A stretch of 64,000 nucleotides of DNA from Swingsia samuiensis. GTDB taxonomy: Bacteria; Pseudomonadota; Alphaproteobacteria; Acetobacterales; Acetobacteraceae. The notes beneath the pieces were generated by a model. It saw only the letters and a list, made by a program, of their open reading frames with translations, ran no database searches and had not been told where the DNA came from. Every line of letters starts with the position of its first letter. The first letter of the stretch is position 1. Below, piece by piece: positions 45,516-55,537 of this stretch. The stretch is taken from NCBI RefSeq assembly GCF_006542355.1, contig NZ_CP038141.1, positions 463,501 to 527,500 on the forward strand, in the 5' to 3' direction. Made by a program: the position numbers and the translations under genes.

Positions 45516-46295
45516 CTATTTAGTTTTGCTCAATTCTTGACGCAATATCAGCATATCTTGCCATGCATTTCGACGCGCAGAAGGACTTGCTGCTAGTTGC
45601 AAAGGATGTCGCATCGGCAAAAGCCGAATCGAAGCGTGTTTGTCGTTATTCGATATGTCGCACCATTTCCCCCTCACACGACTTAACATGGCGGTCTGCT
45701 CGGTGAGCATGCGCAAAGGGGTCACTCCCATTGTGACCACGAACGCTGGTTGACAAATTTCTATAATTTTCAACAAAAAAGGACGACACGCCATCATTTC
45801 CTGCGCCGTCACGCTACGTCCACCAGGAGGACGCCAAGGCAGTGCAGGAACGATGGAAATTTGTGATCTTTTCACATCAATTGACGCAAGCATTCTGTCT
45901 AAAATCCCACCCGCTTTCCCCGCAAAAAGGTGCCCAGATCGATCTTCATCTGCATCCGGCACTTCTCCGATGAGCATAAATGGAGCATTCTCTACCAAAT
46001 GAGGCATTAAACGATGCGTCGCCGTACGTGCTAAGAAAAGCTCATCCAACGCCTCACCGGCACGCATCAAACCGGCAATGTCCTGTGCTTGTTCTATTTC
46101 CCCTACAGAAGGAGACGTCACTTTTTCTTGTGGCTTTAAATAAACTGGCGCAACTGGACGCTGAGGAAGCGGCTGTGTTACAATCTCCAGACAATTCAAT
46201 ACATCCTCTTGAAGGACTTCATCCACACCCCATTCACATTGCACTTGCAATGCCGCCAATATCTCAGTTCGGCTTAGAATAGACTGGAGTGTCAT
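45516..46295 (-). CDS. Uracil-DNA glycosylase, family-4-like without visible Fe-S cysteines
   Basis: 259 residues. Motif 1 is GEVPDADED (110-118, family 4 GEAPGxxED), followed by GHLFAGKAGGILDRML, the central WRPPGGR (154-160) and motif 2 MRHPLQL (228-234). This places it among thermostable-type UDGs that remove uracil from DNA. The cysteines that hold the [4Fe-4S] cluster in classical family 4 are not in place: no CxxC at the N-terminus and a Trp where NVVKCRPP has Cys. The N-terminal 80 residues form a helical extension seen in alphaproteobacterial homologues. It is divergent from the TPR gene. Confidence 0.82.
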   Translation of the reverse strand: MTLQSILSRTEILAALQVQCEWGVDEVLQEDVLNCLEIVTQPLPQRPVAPVYLKPQEKVTSPSVGEIEQAQDIAGLMRAGEALDELFLARTATHRLMPHLVENAPFMLIGEVPDADEDRSGHLFAGKAGGILDRMLASIDVKRSQISIVPALPWRPPGGRSVTAQEMMACRPFLLKIIEICQPAFVVTMGVTPLRMLTEQTAMLSRVRGKWCDISNNDKHASIRLLPMRHPLQLAASPSARRNAWQDMLILRQELSKTK

Positions 46296-46349
46296 AAATT
46301 TTGACCTTGATTGGCTAAAAACCGATTTATGATTAAAAGCTAGAGTATT

Positions 46350-48104
46350 ATGCAGATCACACGTGAATGGCCCAAAACTATTTTTTCCCTCACCAAGCGG
46401 GGTTTATCAAGTGCTTTTTTAGCAAGCGCCCTTCTCGTGAATGCCGAGGCTGCGCCTCAGATTAAAACACTACCCACAATTGATCCGGATAAGTCCCTCA
46501 CCGGTTGGATTTTAGCATCCAATGTTATGATGCAACGCGGACATATTGATGCAGCCTATAATGCCCTCAATCGTATCCTTGCTTTATCAGGCAATAATTT
46601 AACATACCACGAACAAACTCTGCATTACGCTTTAATGAGTGGGCACGAAGAAGAAGCCCTTCAACTCGCCAAAACTCTTCCCAACCATGATATTGCAACA
46701 TTTATATTGGTTCAAAACGCAGCTTCCCATAAAAATTGGGATGAAATGCGCCATCTCCTCAATCATAACAGCCATCACGGGATGCTCATTTCCACCGCGC
46801 AACCCGTCTTTCTCGCTTGGGCATTGGCAGAAGAAGGGCACATACAACAAGCGCTGGATACCTTACACTCAGCGTCTAGCTTTGCAGGCACACGGCGGCT
46901 CTATCAACTTCATGCTGCTTTGATTTCTGAGCGCCTCCCCGACGATTCACAAGCAAAAGCACTTTACCAAAAGGTAGGGAGTTCCCCTGATGATCCTTTG
47001 CTGCTGCAAATATTATATACACAAGCATATAGTAGCTGGCTTGAAACAAAGCACCAGCACCAAGCGGCCATTGATTGCATCACAGCGCTTGGCGTTAACT
47101 CGCCTTTAGCGTCCCTGACTATTGGCCCTCTTCAACACAACCTGAAGTCACGCCCGCCACTATCTTCCAACCAAGGGCTTGCAATCCTTGATTTCCAAAT
47201 TGCTCTTATGTTGAATGATGTTATTCAGCAGGAAGGCCTTCAAAGAGACCCTGCAATTATTACCCTGAAACAAGCACTCTATTTTGATCCGTCATTAACT
47301 GTTGCCCGCATTTTCCTTGCAGATATTTTTCGTGACAACCAACAAATTACTGAAGGGTTAGAAGAACTCTCTCACATCCCCAATACAGACCCTTTAGCAG
47401 CCCTCGCAGCACAAGAGCGCGTTAACCTTGCCAGCAGCTCTCATGATCTTAATCGCGAAGCGCAAGCTCTGTATCAAGCTTTAGAAATTCTTCCTGACAA
47501 TCCAGACTTTTTAACTCAACTTGCTGAAGTGGAAGACGAACTTGGGCATCATAATGAAGCCATCGTATTATTCACAAGCGCTATAAAAGCATCTCCTCCA
47601 CGCAAGGAGGCTCTGTGGCCACTTTTGCTTGGCCGCGCCATGGCAGAGGAAGAGCTTGGAAACTGGATTAACACTCGGGCTGACATGCACCGGGCCTTAG
47701 AACTCGCCCCCAACCAGCCAGAAGTTTTAAACTTTGTAGGGTACGGTAATATTGAGCATAATGAAGATCAAGAAAACGCAATCTCTCTTCTCAAACGTGC
47801 CTTACAACTTGAACCAAACAACCCTTCCATTCAGGATAGTTATGCTTGGGCCTTGTTAAAGCATACAGGTGATTTAAAAACGTCTCTTCCTATTCTCATC
47901 CAAGCTGCGGAGCACTCATCCAGTGATCCTGAAATTGGATATCATCTCGGGGTTGCATATTGGTATCTTGGGCGACAAACTGAAGCAAAAGACCAATGGA
48001 ATCAATCGCTTGACGATCATCCACTTCCACAGGACAAAGCTCTTTTATTAAATGCCCTCCAACAAAATGGTCCTCACCTCCCCATTTTTGAGACAAAGAA
48101 ATGA
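46350..48104 (+). CDS. Secreted tetratricopeptide repeat protein
   Basis: 584 residues with an N-terminal signal (ALLVNAEAA, cleavage near residue 35). At least eight helical pairs of TPR type are visible, clearest in the second half: DFLTQLAEVEDELGHHNEAIVLFTSAI, LGRAMAEEELGNWINTRADMHRALELAPNQPE, NFVGYGNIEHNEDQENAISLLKRALQLEPNNP and PEIGYHLGVAYWYLGRQTEAKDQW. Probably a periplasmic or membrane-associated scaffold. Its ATGA overlap with ispE is common in Alphaproteobacteria, but no functional link is known. Confidence 0.88.
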   Translation: MQITREWPKTIFSLTKRGLSSAFLASALLVNAEAAPQIKTLPTIDPDKSLTGWILASNVMMQRGHIDAAYNALNRILALSGNNLTYHEQTLHYALMSGHEEEALQLAKTLPNHDIATFILVQNAASHKNWDEMRHLLNHNSHHGMLISTAQPVFLAWALAEEGHIQQALDTLHSASSFAGTRRLYQLHAALISERLPDDSQAKALYQKVGSSPDDPLLLQILYTQAYSSWLETKHQHQAAIDCITALGVNSPLASLTIGPLQHNLKSRPPLSSNQGLAILDFQIALMLNDVIQQEGLQRDPAIITLKQALYFDPSLTVARIFLADIFRDNQQITEGLEELSHIPNTDPLAALAAQERVNLASSSHDLNREAQALYQALEILPDNPDFLTQLAEVEDELGHHNEAIVLFTSAIKASPPRKEALWPLLLGRAMAEEELGNWINTRADMHRALELAPNQPEVLNFVGYGNIEHNEDQENAISLLKRALQLEPNNPSIQDSYAWALLKHTGDLKTSLPILIQAAEHSSSDPEIGYHLGVAYWYLGRQTEAKDQWNQSLDDHPLPQDKALLLNALQQNGPHLPIFETKK

Positions 48105-48997
48105 CGATAGCCAGCGCCAACGCACATGCAAAAATCAATCTCTATCTACACGTTACAGGACGGCGCACGGATGGTTATCATCTCCTCGACAGCTTCGCCG
48201 TGTTTGCAAACGCCGCAGATACTCTTACTCTTGAAAGAGAAGCAGCCCAAACCTCTCTGAATATTACGGGGCCTTTCGGGCAGAAACTAGAAGCGGATGA
48301 AAACAACTTAGTTTTAAAAGCGGTCAAATCTCTACAAATACAACATCAAATCGATAAACACTTCGATTTAACGTTGATTAAAAACCTTCCCATTGCTTCT
48401 GGAATAGGAGGCGGCTCCGCTGATGCCGCCTGTATTTTACGTCTTCTCGCAAAGCAGTGGGATATTCCAGAACCCGATATTCTGGCTATCGCAGCCCAAC
48501 TTGGAGCAGACGTTCCGGTGTGTGTGCAGCAGGAGCCTGCGCGCATGGAAGGAATTGGTGAAATATTATCTCCCACTCCACCCCCACCATCAGGTGGAAT
48601 TCTGCTCATTAACCCTGGGGTGGCAGTTTCTACACCGGACGTTTTCCGGCGCTTATCAAGCATGACTTCCCTTACACATCATGCAACACCACAATTTCCC
48701 GTAAAATGGTCATCCATGATTGACCTTAAAAACTGGCTCCTTACAACATCAAATGACCTACAAGAGCCAGCCATTCAGATTCTTCCCCTTATTAACGATG
48801 TTCTTCAAGCCATCGCTCAACAAGAAAACTGCCTATTGGCGCGAATGAGTGGGTCAGGCGCAACATGCTTTGGATTATTTCCTACAGCAGTGGAAGCCCA
48901 AAAAGCGGCAGAAGCGTTATCAATAACAGCCACTCGTCTAAATTGGTGGACATGGGCGGGAGATTTTTTCCAAAATAGTGTTCCACCCGCAGAATAA
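48101..48997 (+). CDS. ispE: 4-diphosphocytidyl-2-C-methyl-D-erythritol kinase
   Basis: 298 residues, GHMP kinase. AHAKINLYLHVTGRRTDGYHLLDS is the substrate-binding start, LPIASGIGGGSADAACILR the ATP loop, and ARMSGSGATCFGLF the third GHMP motif. It phosphorylates CDP-methylerythritol in the non-mevalonate isoprenoid pathway. Coupled to the TPR gene by a 4-nt overlap. Confidence 0.95.
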   Translation: MTIASANAHAKINLYLHVTGRRTDGYHLLDSFAVFANAADTLTLEREAAQTSLNITGPFGQKLEADENNLVLKAVKSLQIQHQIDKHFDLTLIKNLPIASGIGGGSADAACILRLLAKQWDIPEPDILAIAAQLGADVPVCVQQEPARMEGIGEILSPTPPPPSGGILLINPGVAVSTPDVFRRLSSMTSLTHHATPQFPVKWSSMIDLKNWLLTTSNDLQEPAIQILPLINDVLQAIAQQENCLLARMSGSGATCFGLFPTAVEAQKAAEALSITATRLNWWTWAGDFFQNSVPPAE

Positions 48998-49012
48998 GCT
49001 TCGGAGAGAAAA

Positions 49013-49408
49013 ATGTCCGGTCCTCGTATGAAAGTTACTCGGTCTAAGAACAAGCAACAGGTCACTTTATCTTTTTTAGAAGGAAGCGGTGTTGCTGGCA
49101 GTATTGACCTTGATGAGAAGCAACTCACCCAATTAATAACCAGTCTTGGTGAAGCACGAAGTGCTCTTCTCGAAAACCAATCCATTCCAACATTAGAAAA
49201 TGCCCAAATTTCTCCCATTAGAAAAACAAACTGGGCTTTGCAATTCGATACTTTAAGCGAAGGCTCCCTGATTGCCTTTCAGCACCCCGCTTATGGACCT
49301 GTTGGCGTAGTCATAGACGCGACAGATACTGAAAAGCTTATCGAAGGGCTACAAAAGCATCGCATGATCATACGTTCAACACCCAAAGATTCTTCTTTGC
49401 CAAGCTAG
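49013..49408 (+). CDS. Conserved small protein, function unknown
   Basis: 131 residues, soluble, with no signal peptide or membrane segment. It begins basic (MSGPRMKVTRSKNKQQVTLSF), then SGSIDLDEKQLTQLITSLGEARSALL-like helix and a C-terminal domain (LQFDTLSEGSLIAFQHPAYGPVGVVIDATDTEKLIEGLQKH). No family recognised. GGAGAG precedes the ATG, 15 nt after ispE, so it is probably cotranscribed, and a canonical terminator follows. Confidence 0.75.
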   Translation: MSGPRMKVTRSKNKQQVTLSFLEGSGVAGSIDLDEKQLTQLITSLGEARSALLENQSIPTLENAQISPIRKTNWALQFDTLSEGSLIAFQHPAYGPVGVVIDATDTEKLIEGLQKHRMIIRSTPKDSSLPS

Positions 49409-49439
49409 TTACGAACGCAAAGATTGCACATAAAACTTT

Positions 49440-49465
49440 AAAAAAGCATGAAAATGCTTTTTTTT
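49440..49465 (+). terminator. Intrinsic terminator after the ispE operon
   Basis: AAAAAAGCAT (49440-49449), tetraloop GAAA, ATGCTTTTTT (49454-49463) and further Ts: a 10-bp stem continuous with a T-run, 31 nt past the stop at 49408. Confidence 0.85.
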
Positions 49466-49568
49466 CAAAAAAGCCTATTGCCACATATGCTGCATACTGT
49501 TACATCAGCGCCATCAGACGAGAGGTTCTCAAACAATCTCTCGGAAAGCGAATTGCTTCATGCAATAC

Positions 49569-49645
<77 letters not shown>

Positions 49646-49710
49646 TTATATTAATCCGAAAAAATAGATAGTTTGTATTCTCAAGAAGGTTTTTTTTGCA
49701 AAACCTCGGC

Positions 49711-49729
49711 TAAGATAATAATCATTATC
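49711..49729. promoter_or_regulatory. Fur-box-like site upstream of lldD
   Basis: The 19-mer TAAGATAATAATCATTATC matches the classical 19-bp Fur consensus (9-1-9 repeat of GATAATGAT) at about 15 positions, and its AGATAAT/ATTATCT arms are a perfect 7-bp repeat. It lies 124 nt before lldD. Alphaproteobacteria may use other iron regulators, so the call is tentative. Confidence 0.35.
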
Positions 49730-49853
49730 TTTTGATAGAGTTTATCTGACTGAGCGCCAAAATCCTGTTCAATAAAACACATTTTTTCGATACATTACCA
49801 AAAGCCATTGAGCTTTTTCTCAAAACCTTCCCTTTTAATTAAAGATATAATTA

Positions 49854-50990
49854 ATGATCATTTCTTCTCCTACAGATTATCGCACGGCTGCAAAACGAAC
49901 CCTTCCAAGGTTCTTATTCGATTATATAGATGGCGGTGCCGTCACTGAAAAAACCATGCGTGCGAATTACGACACATTACAAAATCTGCATTTCAAACAA
50001 CGCGTCCTAACAGGTGTCGGCAATCCAACACTTAACACTGAAATTCTTGGTCAAAACTGGTCTTTACCTTTCGCTCTCGCGCCAGTTGGTGCAACTGGAT
50101 TATATGCTCGACGGGGAGAGGTTCAAGCGGCTCGCTCAGCTCGGCGTGCAGGCATTCCATATACGCTGTCCACAGTTTCAGTCTGCCCAATCGAAGAAGT
50201 GGCGCGTAAAGCAGGTGGAAATCTCTGGTCACAATTATATGTTCTTAAAGATCGTGGGTATATGAAAAACTCACTCGATCGCGCATGGGCAAACGGGATG
50301 AAAACCCTCGTTTTCACAGTTGATATGCCAACGCCCGGTTCACGCTATCGAGATCGACACTCTGGAATGTCTGGCCCGATAGCTTCATTGCGTCAGTATC
50401 TCCAAGCACTTACACATCCACGTTGGGCTCTGGATGTAGGCCTTATGGGGCGCCCTCTCTCTTTTGGTAATATTGAGGCCTATAAAGGCCAACCCATGAC
50501 CATGTCTGACTACATGGGATTCATAGGCTCTAACTTTGACCCATCCATTCGTTGGCAGGATCTTGAATGGATCCGTGAAAGCTGGAAAGGCTCTCTCATC
50601 ATCAAAGGGATACTAGACCCGGAAGACGCAAAAGATGCGCTCCGCATGGGAGCAGATGGAATTATCGTATCCAATCACGGCGGAAGACAACTTGATGGTG
50701 CTGTGTCAACTACGCAGGCCCTCCCTGCTATCGTTGACGCTGTAGGCGATCGTACAACTATCCTTGCTGATTCGGGCATTCGTTCAGGCGTGGATGTCGC
50801 TCGAATGATTGCTTTAGGAGCAAAAGGTGTTCTCTTAGGGCGCTCTTATATTTATGCTCTAGCGGCACAAGGGGAGAAAGGCGTCTCTAATTTGATTTCT
50901 TTAATCGCCGCAGATCTTAAAGTCACCATGACTTTAGTTGGCGCCAGCACCATTTCAGACTTAACGACATCAAAACTGGAACTCTTGTAG
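49854..50990 (+). CDS. lldD: FMN-dependent L-lactate dehydrogenase (LldD type)
   Basis: 378 residues, alpha-hydroxy-acid oxidase family. [22 protein letters not shown] starts the barrel; [14 protein letters not shown] binds [20 protein letters not shown] and [14 protein letters not shown] hold the active site, with catalytic His275 and the substrate arginine R278; the FMN phosphate loop is in [31 protein letters not shown]. It oxidises L-lactate to pyruvate and feeds the respiratory chain at the inner membrane, in keeping with the oxidative life of acetic acid bacteria. Other 2-hydroxy acids remain possible. A Fur-like site lies upstream. Confidence 0.92.
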   Translation: MIISSPTDYRTAAKRTLPRFLFDYIDGGAVTEKTMRANYDTLQNLHFKQRVLTGVGNPTLNTEILGQNWSLPFALAPVGATGLYARRGEVQAARSARRAGIPYTLSTVSVCPIEEVARKAGGNLWSQLYVLKDRGYMKNSLDRAWANGMKTLVFTVDMPTPGSRYRDRHSGMSGPIASLRQYLQALTHPRWALDVGLMGRPLSFGNIEAYKGQPMTMSDYMGFIGSNFDPSIRWQDLEWIRESWKGSLIIKGILDPEDAKDALRMGADGIIVSNHGGRQLDGAVSTTQALPAIVDAVGDRTTILADSGIRSGVDVARMIALGAKGVLLGRSYIYALAAQGEKGVSNLISLIAADLKVTMTLVGASTISDLTTSKLELL

Positions 50991-51268
50991 AAATTGAGTA
51001 GACCATTCAATACGCTCTAGGGGGCTCCGCCAATCCGTTAAAAGATAACCAGTCATCGTCGCTACCCAGACTTCGCGCCGAATGCCTCTAAAAGCTTGTC
51101 AGAAGCGACACCTTATATTAAGGCAATCTGCGCAAGAAGAGTTGGTGCAGTGGCGATGGCACGTCTATCACAAACAGCAGAAAACTAGGAAGTAAGAGGT
51201 TTTTAAACCCGGCACAGTCCAGTAAAGGCTATGCTTAATAGGGCATCCAAGGAGTTTTAAGTCGCATC
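50991..51268. other. 278-bp gap between lldD and folE, nothing recognised
   Basis: Contains no frame with a ribosome site and homology. A 38-codon frame ending in ...HVYHKQQKTRK is present but unsupported. No preQ1, FMN or THF riboswitch fold was recognised although a pterin/queuosine gene follows. AAGGAG before folE is 14 nt from the ATG, longer than usual. Confidence 0.4.
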
Positions 51269-51907
51269 ATGACTGATAAAAAAGCGCAAAATGGGCCCAG
51301 CCATCAAGAAGGGTTGCGCCCGTTAGAAGCTATTTCCAAGCCTCAAGATGCGCAAGGTCGGATTGCATCTGCTGTTCGCGAAATTTTAGAAGCCGTTGGT
51401 GAAGACCCAGACCGAGAGGGGCTTAAAGATACCCCAACACGTGTTGCAAAAATGTATTTAGAGATTTTCGAGGGATTATACGAAGACCCACGAGAGCATC
51501 TCAAAAAACAATTTTCAGCCGATCAACACAATGGTGCAGTGATCGTGAAAGATATTCATTTTTATTCCATGTGTGAGCATCATCTTCTGCCGGTCCATGG
51601 CAAAGCCCACGTTGCGTATTTACCCGGAGGTGGCCGTTTAACAGGATTAAGCAAACTTGCACGTTTGGTGGAAGGTTTTGCTCGCAGACCTCAATTACAA
51701 GAACGGATGACCGATCAAATTGCCCAAGGGATGATGGATATTCTTTCGCCTGAAGCCGTGCTGGTTGTCGTAGAAGCTGAGCATATGTGCATGAGCATGA
51801 GAGGCGTTCGCTCCCCAGGCTCCACAACCGTTACAAGTGTGGCACGCGGTTTATGGCAGGATGACTATGCTGCTCGTATGGAAATTATGTCTCTTTTAAG
51901 AGCGTAA
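51269..51907 (+). CDS. folE: GTP cyclohydrolase I
   Basis: 212 residues. [27 protein letters not shown], the zinc and substrate site [37 protein letters not shown] and [21 protein letters not shown] are complete FolE motifs. It converts GTP to 7,8-dihydroneopterin triphosphate, needed both for folate (folB/K/P at 55.5-57.2 kb) and, next door, for queuosine (queD). The C-terminal 12 nt overlap the convergent queD end. Confidence 0.96.
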   Translation: MTDKKAQNGPSHQEGLRPLEAISKPQDAQGRIASAVREILEAVGEDPDREGLKDTPTRVAKMYLEIFEGLYEDPREHLKKQFSADQHNGAVIVKDIHFYSMCEHHLLPVHGKAHVAYLPGGGRLTGLSKLARLVEGFARRPQLQERMTDQIAQGMMDILSPEAVLVVVEAEHMCMSMRGVRSPGSTTVTSVARGLWQDDYAARMEIMSLLRA

Positions 51908-52444
51908 CACCGGCAAATCTGAAATACTCATATCCGGCCTGTTCCACCAACAAAGGTGAGGAGGACGGTTCGTATAGGGAAGATAATGGGTGGGATCCCC
52001 TCCTAACTTAACGGTATTCGTTGGTGTTTCCTGAAGTTCAATCTCATAAACACGTAATAAACCGCCTTGCGCAGCTAATATCGCTGAAAGTTTAGCAAAA
52101 AGTAACGCCGCCATAATTTCTGTTGTAGGATCGCCCGGCGTTACAACAATGCGAGATGTCCTTTCAGGCTCATGCTCTTGAAACCACGCCAACAGAGGAT
52201 CTGCTTCAGAAAGCTGTAAAGCATGATCTAGGCTATTATCAATAAAGTTGTGCCAGCGTGTTTTAGCGTCCGCAAAAGGCAAAACCATATTTTGATGGCC
52301 GTCTAGCCGTTTGGGCTCCTGCGGACGTAAAGTAACCTTAACATATTCATTATGACCATGAGGGATTGCACATTTCTCACTCGTCCCTGCAATAAGACGA
52401 TGCCCCATTGAAAAGCGGCGCGTAAAGACGAGTTCAACGGTCAT
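51896..52444 (-). CDS. queD: 6-carboxytetrahydropterin synthase QueD
   Basis: 182 residues of the 6-pyruvoyl-tetrahydropterin synthase fold. [11 protein letters not shown] supplies the first zinc histidine, [16 protein letters not shown] the catalytic cysteine and the HGH zinc pair, and the C-terminus carries [12 protein letters not shown] with the pterin-binding glutamate. The protein is longer than E. coli QueD (about 120) by an internal insertion and a C-terminal tail ([20 protein letters not shown]). It acts on the FolE product in 7-deazaguanine synthesis. Start overlaps the queC stop by 4 nt. Confidence 0.9.
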   Translation of the reverse strand: MTVELVFTRRFSMGHRLIAGTSEKCAIPHGHNEYVKVTLRPQEPKRLDGHQNMVLPFADAKTRWHNFIDNSLDHALQLSEADPLLAWFQEHEPERTSRIVVTPGDPTTEIMAALLFAKLSAILAAQGGLLRVYEIELQETPTNTVKLGGDPTHYLPYTNRPPHLCWWNRPDMSISDLPVLRS

Positions 52445-53142
52445 GCTTGGCGTTCCTTAAAGCGCTGCCATCCATCGGCTCTTAGCTGACATGCAGGGCA
52501 TGTTCCACACCCATACCCCCACGCGTGAAGATGAGTTCTATCCCCCATATAGCAGGAATGGCTCTCGCGGTTAATCAATTCCACAAGAGGTTTTCCTCCA
52601 ATTGATTGAGCGAGCTCCCATGTCTGAGCCTTATCAATCCACATCAACGGTGTATGCAGGACAAAGCGTTTATCCATTCCAAGGTTGAGAGCAACCTGTA
52701 AGGCTTTAATCGTATCATCACGGCAGTCTGGATAGCCAGAGTAATCAGTTTCGCAGACGCCCGTAATAATATGTTTGGCTCCACGCCGATACGCGAGTGC
52801 TGCGGCAAAAGTTAAGAAGATTAGATTTCGTCCCGGCACAAACGTGTTAGGCAACCCATTCTCATTAAACCCAATTTCAGCTTCACGGGTCAGTGCCGTT
52901 TCTGACACAGCACCTAAAGAAGCAAGATCAATCGTGTGATCTATTCCCAAACGTTTTTCCCAAGTCGAGGAATGTTCAGCCATGTGAGAACGTAAAGTAC
53001 TTCGACACTCCAGTTCAATCGCGTGACGTTGACCGTATGAGAACCCAACCGTTTCAACATGTTCAAAACGTGATAAAGCCCATGCAAGACACGTCGCTGA
53101 ATCTTGACCGCCAGAGAATAAAACGAGAGCAGTATTACTCAT
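52441..53142 (-). CDS. queC: 7-cyano-7-deazaguanine synthase QueC
   Basis: 233 residues. The PP-loop [19 protein letters not shown] binds [45 protein letters not shown] is diagnostic; the zinc site is C-terminal, [25 protein letters not shown]. It converts CDG and ammonia to preQ0. It sits between queE and queD with overlaps on both sides. Confidence 0.95.
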   Translation of the reverse strand: MSNTALVLFSGGQDSATCLAWALSRFEHVETVGFSYGQRHAIELECRSTLRSHMAEHSSTWEKRLGIDHTIDLASLGAVSETALTREAEIGFNENGLPNTFVPGRNLIFLTFAAALAYRRGAKHIITGVCETDYSGYPDCRDDTIKALQVALNLGMDKRFVLHTPLMWIDKAQTWELAQSIGGKPLVELINRESHSCYMGDRTHLHAWGYGCGTCPACQLRADGWQRFKERQA

Positions 53143-53780
53143 GGGATTCCAATCATCTTATGCGTTTGAAGAGATAAGCGCCAACGAGGATTGGCTAAGC
53201 AAAAAGCCACCGCTTTTTGAGTATTTTCAAAACGGTTGGGACCATCCATGGGTTGAAGCCAGAAATGCTTAAAATCAAGCGTATCAAACATTTCGGGTGA
53301 AAGTTCTTTTTGAGGATAAACCAGCTTGAGTTCAGAGCCTTGCGTTTGAATGAGTTTGCTATCTGGCTTAGGACTAACACAAATCCAGTCTACCCCATGT
53401 GGAGCAATGATCGTTCCGTTTGTTTCAACTGCAATTTCAAATCCAAAAGCTTTTACAGCCTGAATAAGAGCATCATCGAGTTGTAACAGAGGCTCCCCAC
53501 CCGTAAAGACAACGTATCGCTGGCCTGTGTTTTTTACCGTGCGCGACCAGCACGCCTCAAGAGCTTCTGCTAGGAGCTCTGCAGTTTTAAAACGTCCACC
53601 CCCCTCACCATTTGTACCAATAAAATCAGTATCGCAAAAACGACAGGCCGCTGTGTCACGGTCCTGTTCCCGGCCAGACCAAAGGTTGCACCCAGTAAAA
53701 CGGCAGAATACCGATGTACGTCCTGTCTGGGCACCTTCTCCTTGGAGGGTGATGAACATTTCTTTTATTGCGTAAGACAT
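53139..53780 (-). CDS. queE: 7-carboxy-7-deazaguanine synthase QueE (radical SAM)
   Basis: 213 residues. [35 protein letters not shown] is the family start. The radical SAM cluster motif is the variant with a long insertion, CRFCDTDF preceded by C-x14 ([21 protein letters not shown]), as in other proteobacterial QueE proteins. [15 protein letters not shown] and VETNGT follow. It rearranges the QueD product to CDG. First gene of queE-queC-queD. Confidence 0.95.
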   Translation of the reverse strand: MSYAIKEMFITLQGEGAQTGRTSVFCRFTGCNLWSGREQDRDTAACRFCDTDFIGTNGEGGGRFKTAELLAEALEACWSRTVKNTGQRYVVFTGGEPLLQLDDALIQAVKAFGFEIAVETNGTIIAPHGVDWICVSPKPDSKLIQTQGSELKLVYPQKELSPEMFDTLDFKHFWLQPMDGPNRFENTQKAVAFCLANPRWRLSLQTHKMIGIP

Positions 53781-53904
53781 ATCACTCCCATGTCGGCGAG
53801 GCTGGCCTGAGATGCAAGAGAAAACATTCTTTAAATGACCAGAAAAAGCATGAGAGCCTGTTAAAAAAGGATGTAAGGGGTGGGCATAACGTATTTTCAG
53901 GATT

Positions 53905-54759
53905 ATGGGTGATATTATGGAAAACAGGAACGCCCATACACCTATTCTTGATTTATCCCCACAAAAAGGGATGAACCGTATTTGGTCAGCTTTAGATGAC
54001 CTTAAAGCTGGGTTAAGGTTCTTCCCTCTCGCTCTGACACTGGGCTGGTTGGATATTAAACTACGCTACAGAGGTTCTATCTTAGGTCCTTTGTGGCTGA
54101 CACTTTCAACTGCGATTATGATCGGTGCGCTGGGAGGGATCTATGGTTACCTGTTCCATATGGATCTCAAACATTATCTCCCTTTCTTATCTCTTTCTAT
54201 TGTATTGTGGGGCTATATTAACGGCATCATCAGTGATGCCGCTTCCGTCTTTACGCAAAGCGCATCTATGTTCCATGCGCGCCGATTTCCCGCAACATTA
54301 CCTGTTTTTCGTTTGTTGATACGAAACGTCTTAATGTTTTTGCATCACGTGTTGGTCGTTATCGTGGTGTTTGCATTTTACCACGCGTTGCCAACGCAAA
54401 GCTGGAGTATGCTGTTAAGTATTCCATTATGGCTTATGAACAGTTTTGCCATAACGCTCATGATCGGCTTACTGGGAGCACGCTTTCGAGATATCGCTCC
54501 AATTATGGCCTCTTTAATGCAGATCTTTTTCTTTATTACTCCCGTCATTTGGCAACCCAGCTTATTAAGTGCAACTGGTCGGCAATATCTTTTATGGGAT
54601 CCCTTTTATCCTGTCTTTGAAACGCTAAGAGGGCCCTTGCTTGGAACGGATGTTCCTCTACTCGTTTGGGAAACAGCTTTTGGGCAGGGACTTATTTTGT
54701 GGATAGCGGCGGCTGTACTATTTTGCCGTATGCGCTCACGTATTCCTTATTGGATTTGA
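53905..54759 (+). CDS. Polysaccharide ABC exporter permease (Wzm/KpsM/TagG-like)
   Basis: 284 residues with six hydrophobic helices, ABC-2 type. LGWLDIKLRYRGSILGPLWLTLSTAIMIGALGGIYGYLF and RDIAPIMASLMQIFFFITPVIWQPSLL are typical of lipopolysaccharide O-antigen and capsule exporters. The ATG at 53917 is an alternative to 53905. Its ATPase follows 6 nt later. No glycosyltransferases lie next to it, so which glycan is exported is not known. Confidence 0.88.
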   Translation: MGDIMENRNAHTPILDLSPQKGMNRIWSALDDLKAGLRFFPLALTLGWLDIKLRYRGSILGPLWLTLSTAIMIGALGGIYGYLFHMDLKHYLPFLSLSIVLWGYINGIISDAASVFTQSASMFHARRFPATLPVFRLLIRNVLMFLHHVLVVIVVFAFYHALPTQSWSMLLSIPLWLMNSFAITLMIGLLGARFRDIAPIMASLMQIFFFITPVIWQPSLLSATGRQYLLWDPFYPVFETLRGPLLGTDVPLLVWETAFGQGLILWIAAAVLFCRMRSRIPYWI

Positions 54760-54765
54760 AATTGA

Positions 54766-55530
54766 ATGCCTAAAGTTTCCGTTCAGCACTTGAGCATTAT
54801 TTTCCCACTTTATCATGGTGAAAGCCGCTCTTTGAAACGCCATCTCGGAGATAAATTTTCCAAATGGCAAGCAGGCTCTCCTTCCGCACATTTGGTTCAA
54901 GATAATCGAGATCGGACGGTGGTGAGCGTCCTGAATGATATTACATTTGAGGTTTCTCCAGGCGAACGGGTTGGCCTTATAGGGCGTAATGGTGCCGGAA
55001 AAACAACTCTTCTGCGTACATTAGCAGGGATTTATGAACCAGTTGAAGGACGTGTTCGCCTAGAAGGAACAATCGGAACACTCCTCGATAGTAGCCTTGG
55101 TATGAACCCTGAACTGACTGGACGTGAGAATATTCGTTTATTTGGATTGCACGGCGGTCTTTCTCAACAAGAGGTGGAGAGAATAGATCAAGATGTTCAG
55201 GAATTTGGAGAACTTGGCTCTTATATTGATTTGCCAGTTAAAACTTATAGTTCAGGGATGAAAGTACGTCTTGCTTTTGGACTCGCAACATCCTTAACGC
55301 CACAAATTCTTTTAATGGATGAATGGTTTTTGGCAGGAGACGGTAACTTTATGCTAAAAGCTAAAGAGCGTTTAGGGAGTATGATTGAAGAAGCGGATAT
55401 CTTGATACTATCGACGCATCAACCAAAAGTCTTAAAAGAATGGTGCACACGCGTCATCTGGTTGGAAAACGGGAAAATCCGAATGGATGGGCGTCCAGAG
55501 GATGTGCTTGATATTTATCTGGAGGATTAA
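54766..55530 (+). CDS. Polysaccharide ABC exporter ATP-binding protein (Wzt/KpsT/TagH-like)
   Basis: 254 residues. An N-terminal extension (PLYHGESRSLKRHLGDKF) characteristic of the family precedes Walker A GRNGAGKTTLLRTLAGIYEP, then the FGELGSYIDLPVKTYSSGMKVRLAFGLATS signature region and Walker B ILLMDEWFLAGD. The C-terminal carbohydrate-binding domain found in O9a-type Wzt is absent, so the exporter probably does not recognise a terminal sugar cap. The end converges on folB-folK, with a GGATTAA/TTAATCC hairpin spanning the junction. Confidence 0.9.
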   Translation: MPKVSVQHLSIIFPLYHGESRSLKRHLGDKFSKWQAGSPSAHLVQDNRDRTVVSVLNDITFEVSPGERVGLIGRNGAGKTTLLRTLAGIYEPVEGRVRLEGTIGTLLDSSLGMNPELTGRENIRLFGLHGGLSQQEVERIDQDVQEFGELGSYIDLPVKTYSSGMKVRLAFGLATSLTPQILLMDEWFLAGDGNFMLKAKERLGSMIEEADILILSTHQPKVLKEWCTRVIWLENGKIRMDGRPEDVLDIYLED

Positions 55531-55537
55531 CGCCGCA

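Noticed and set aside
50991-51200. Degenerate transposase or gene remnant after lldD
   Set aside because: The only frame is 38 codons, with no recognisable transposase motif or terminal repeats.
50991-51268. preQ1 or other riboswitch upstream of folE
   Set aside because: The A-rich tail and pseudoknot pattern of preQ1-I were sought and not found; queE-queC-queD are on the other strand anyway.
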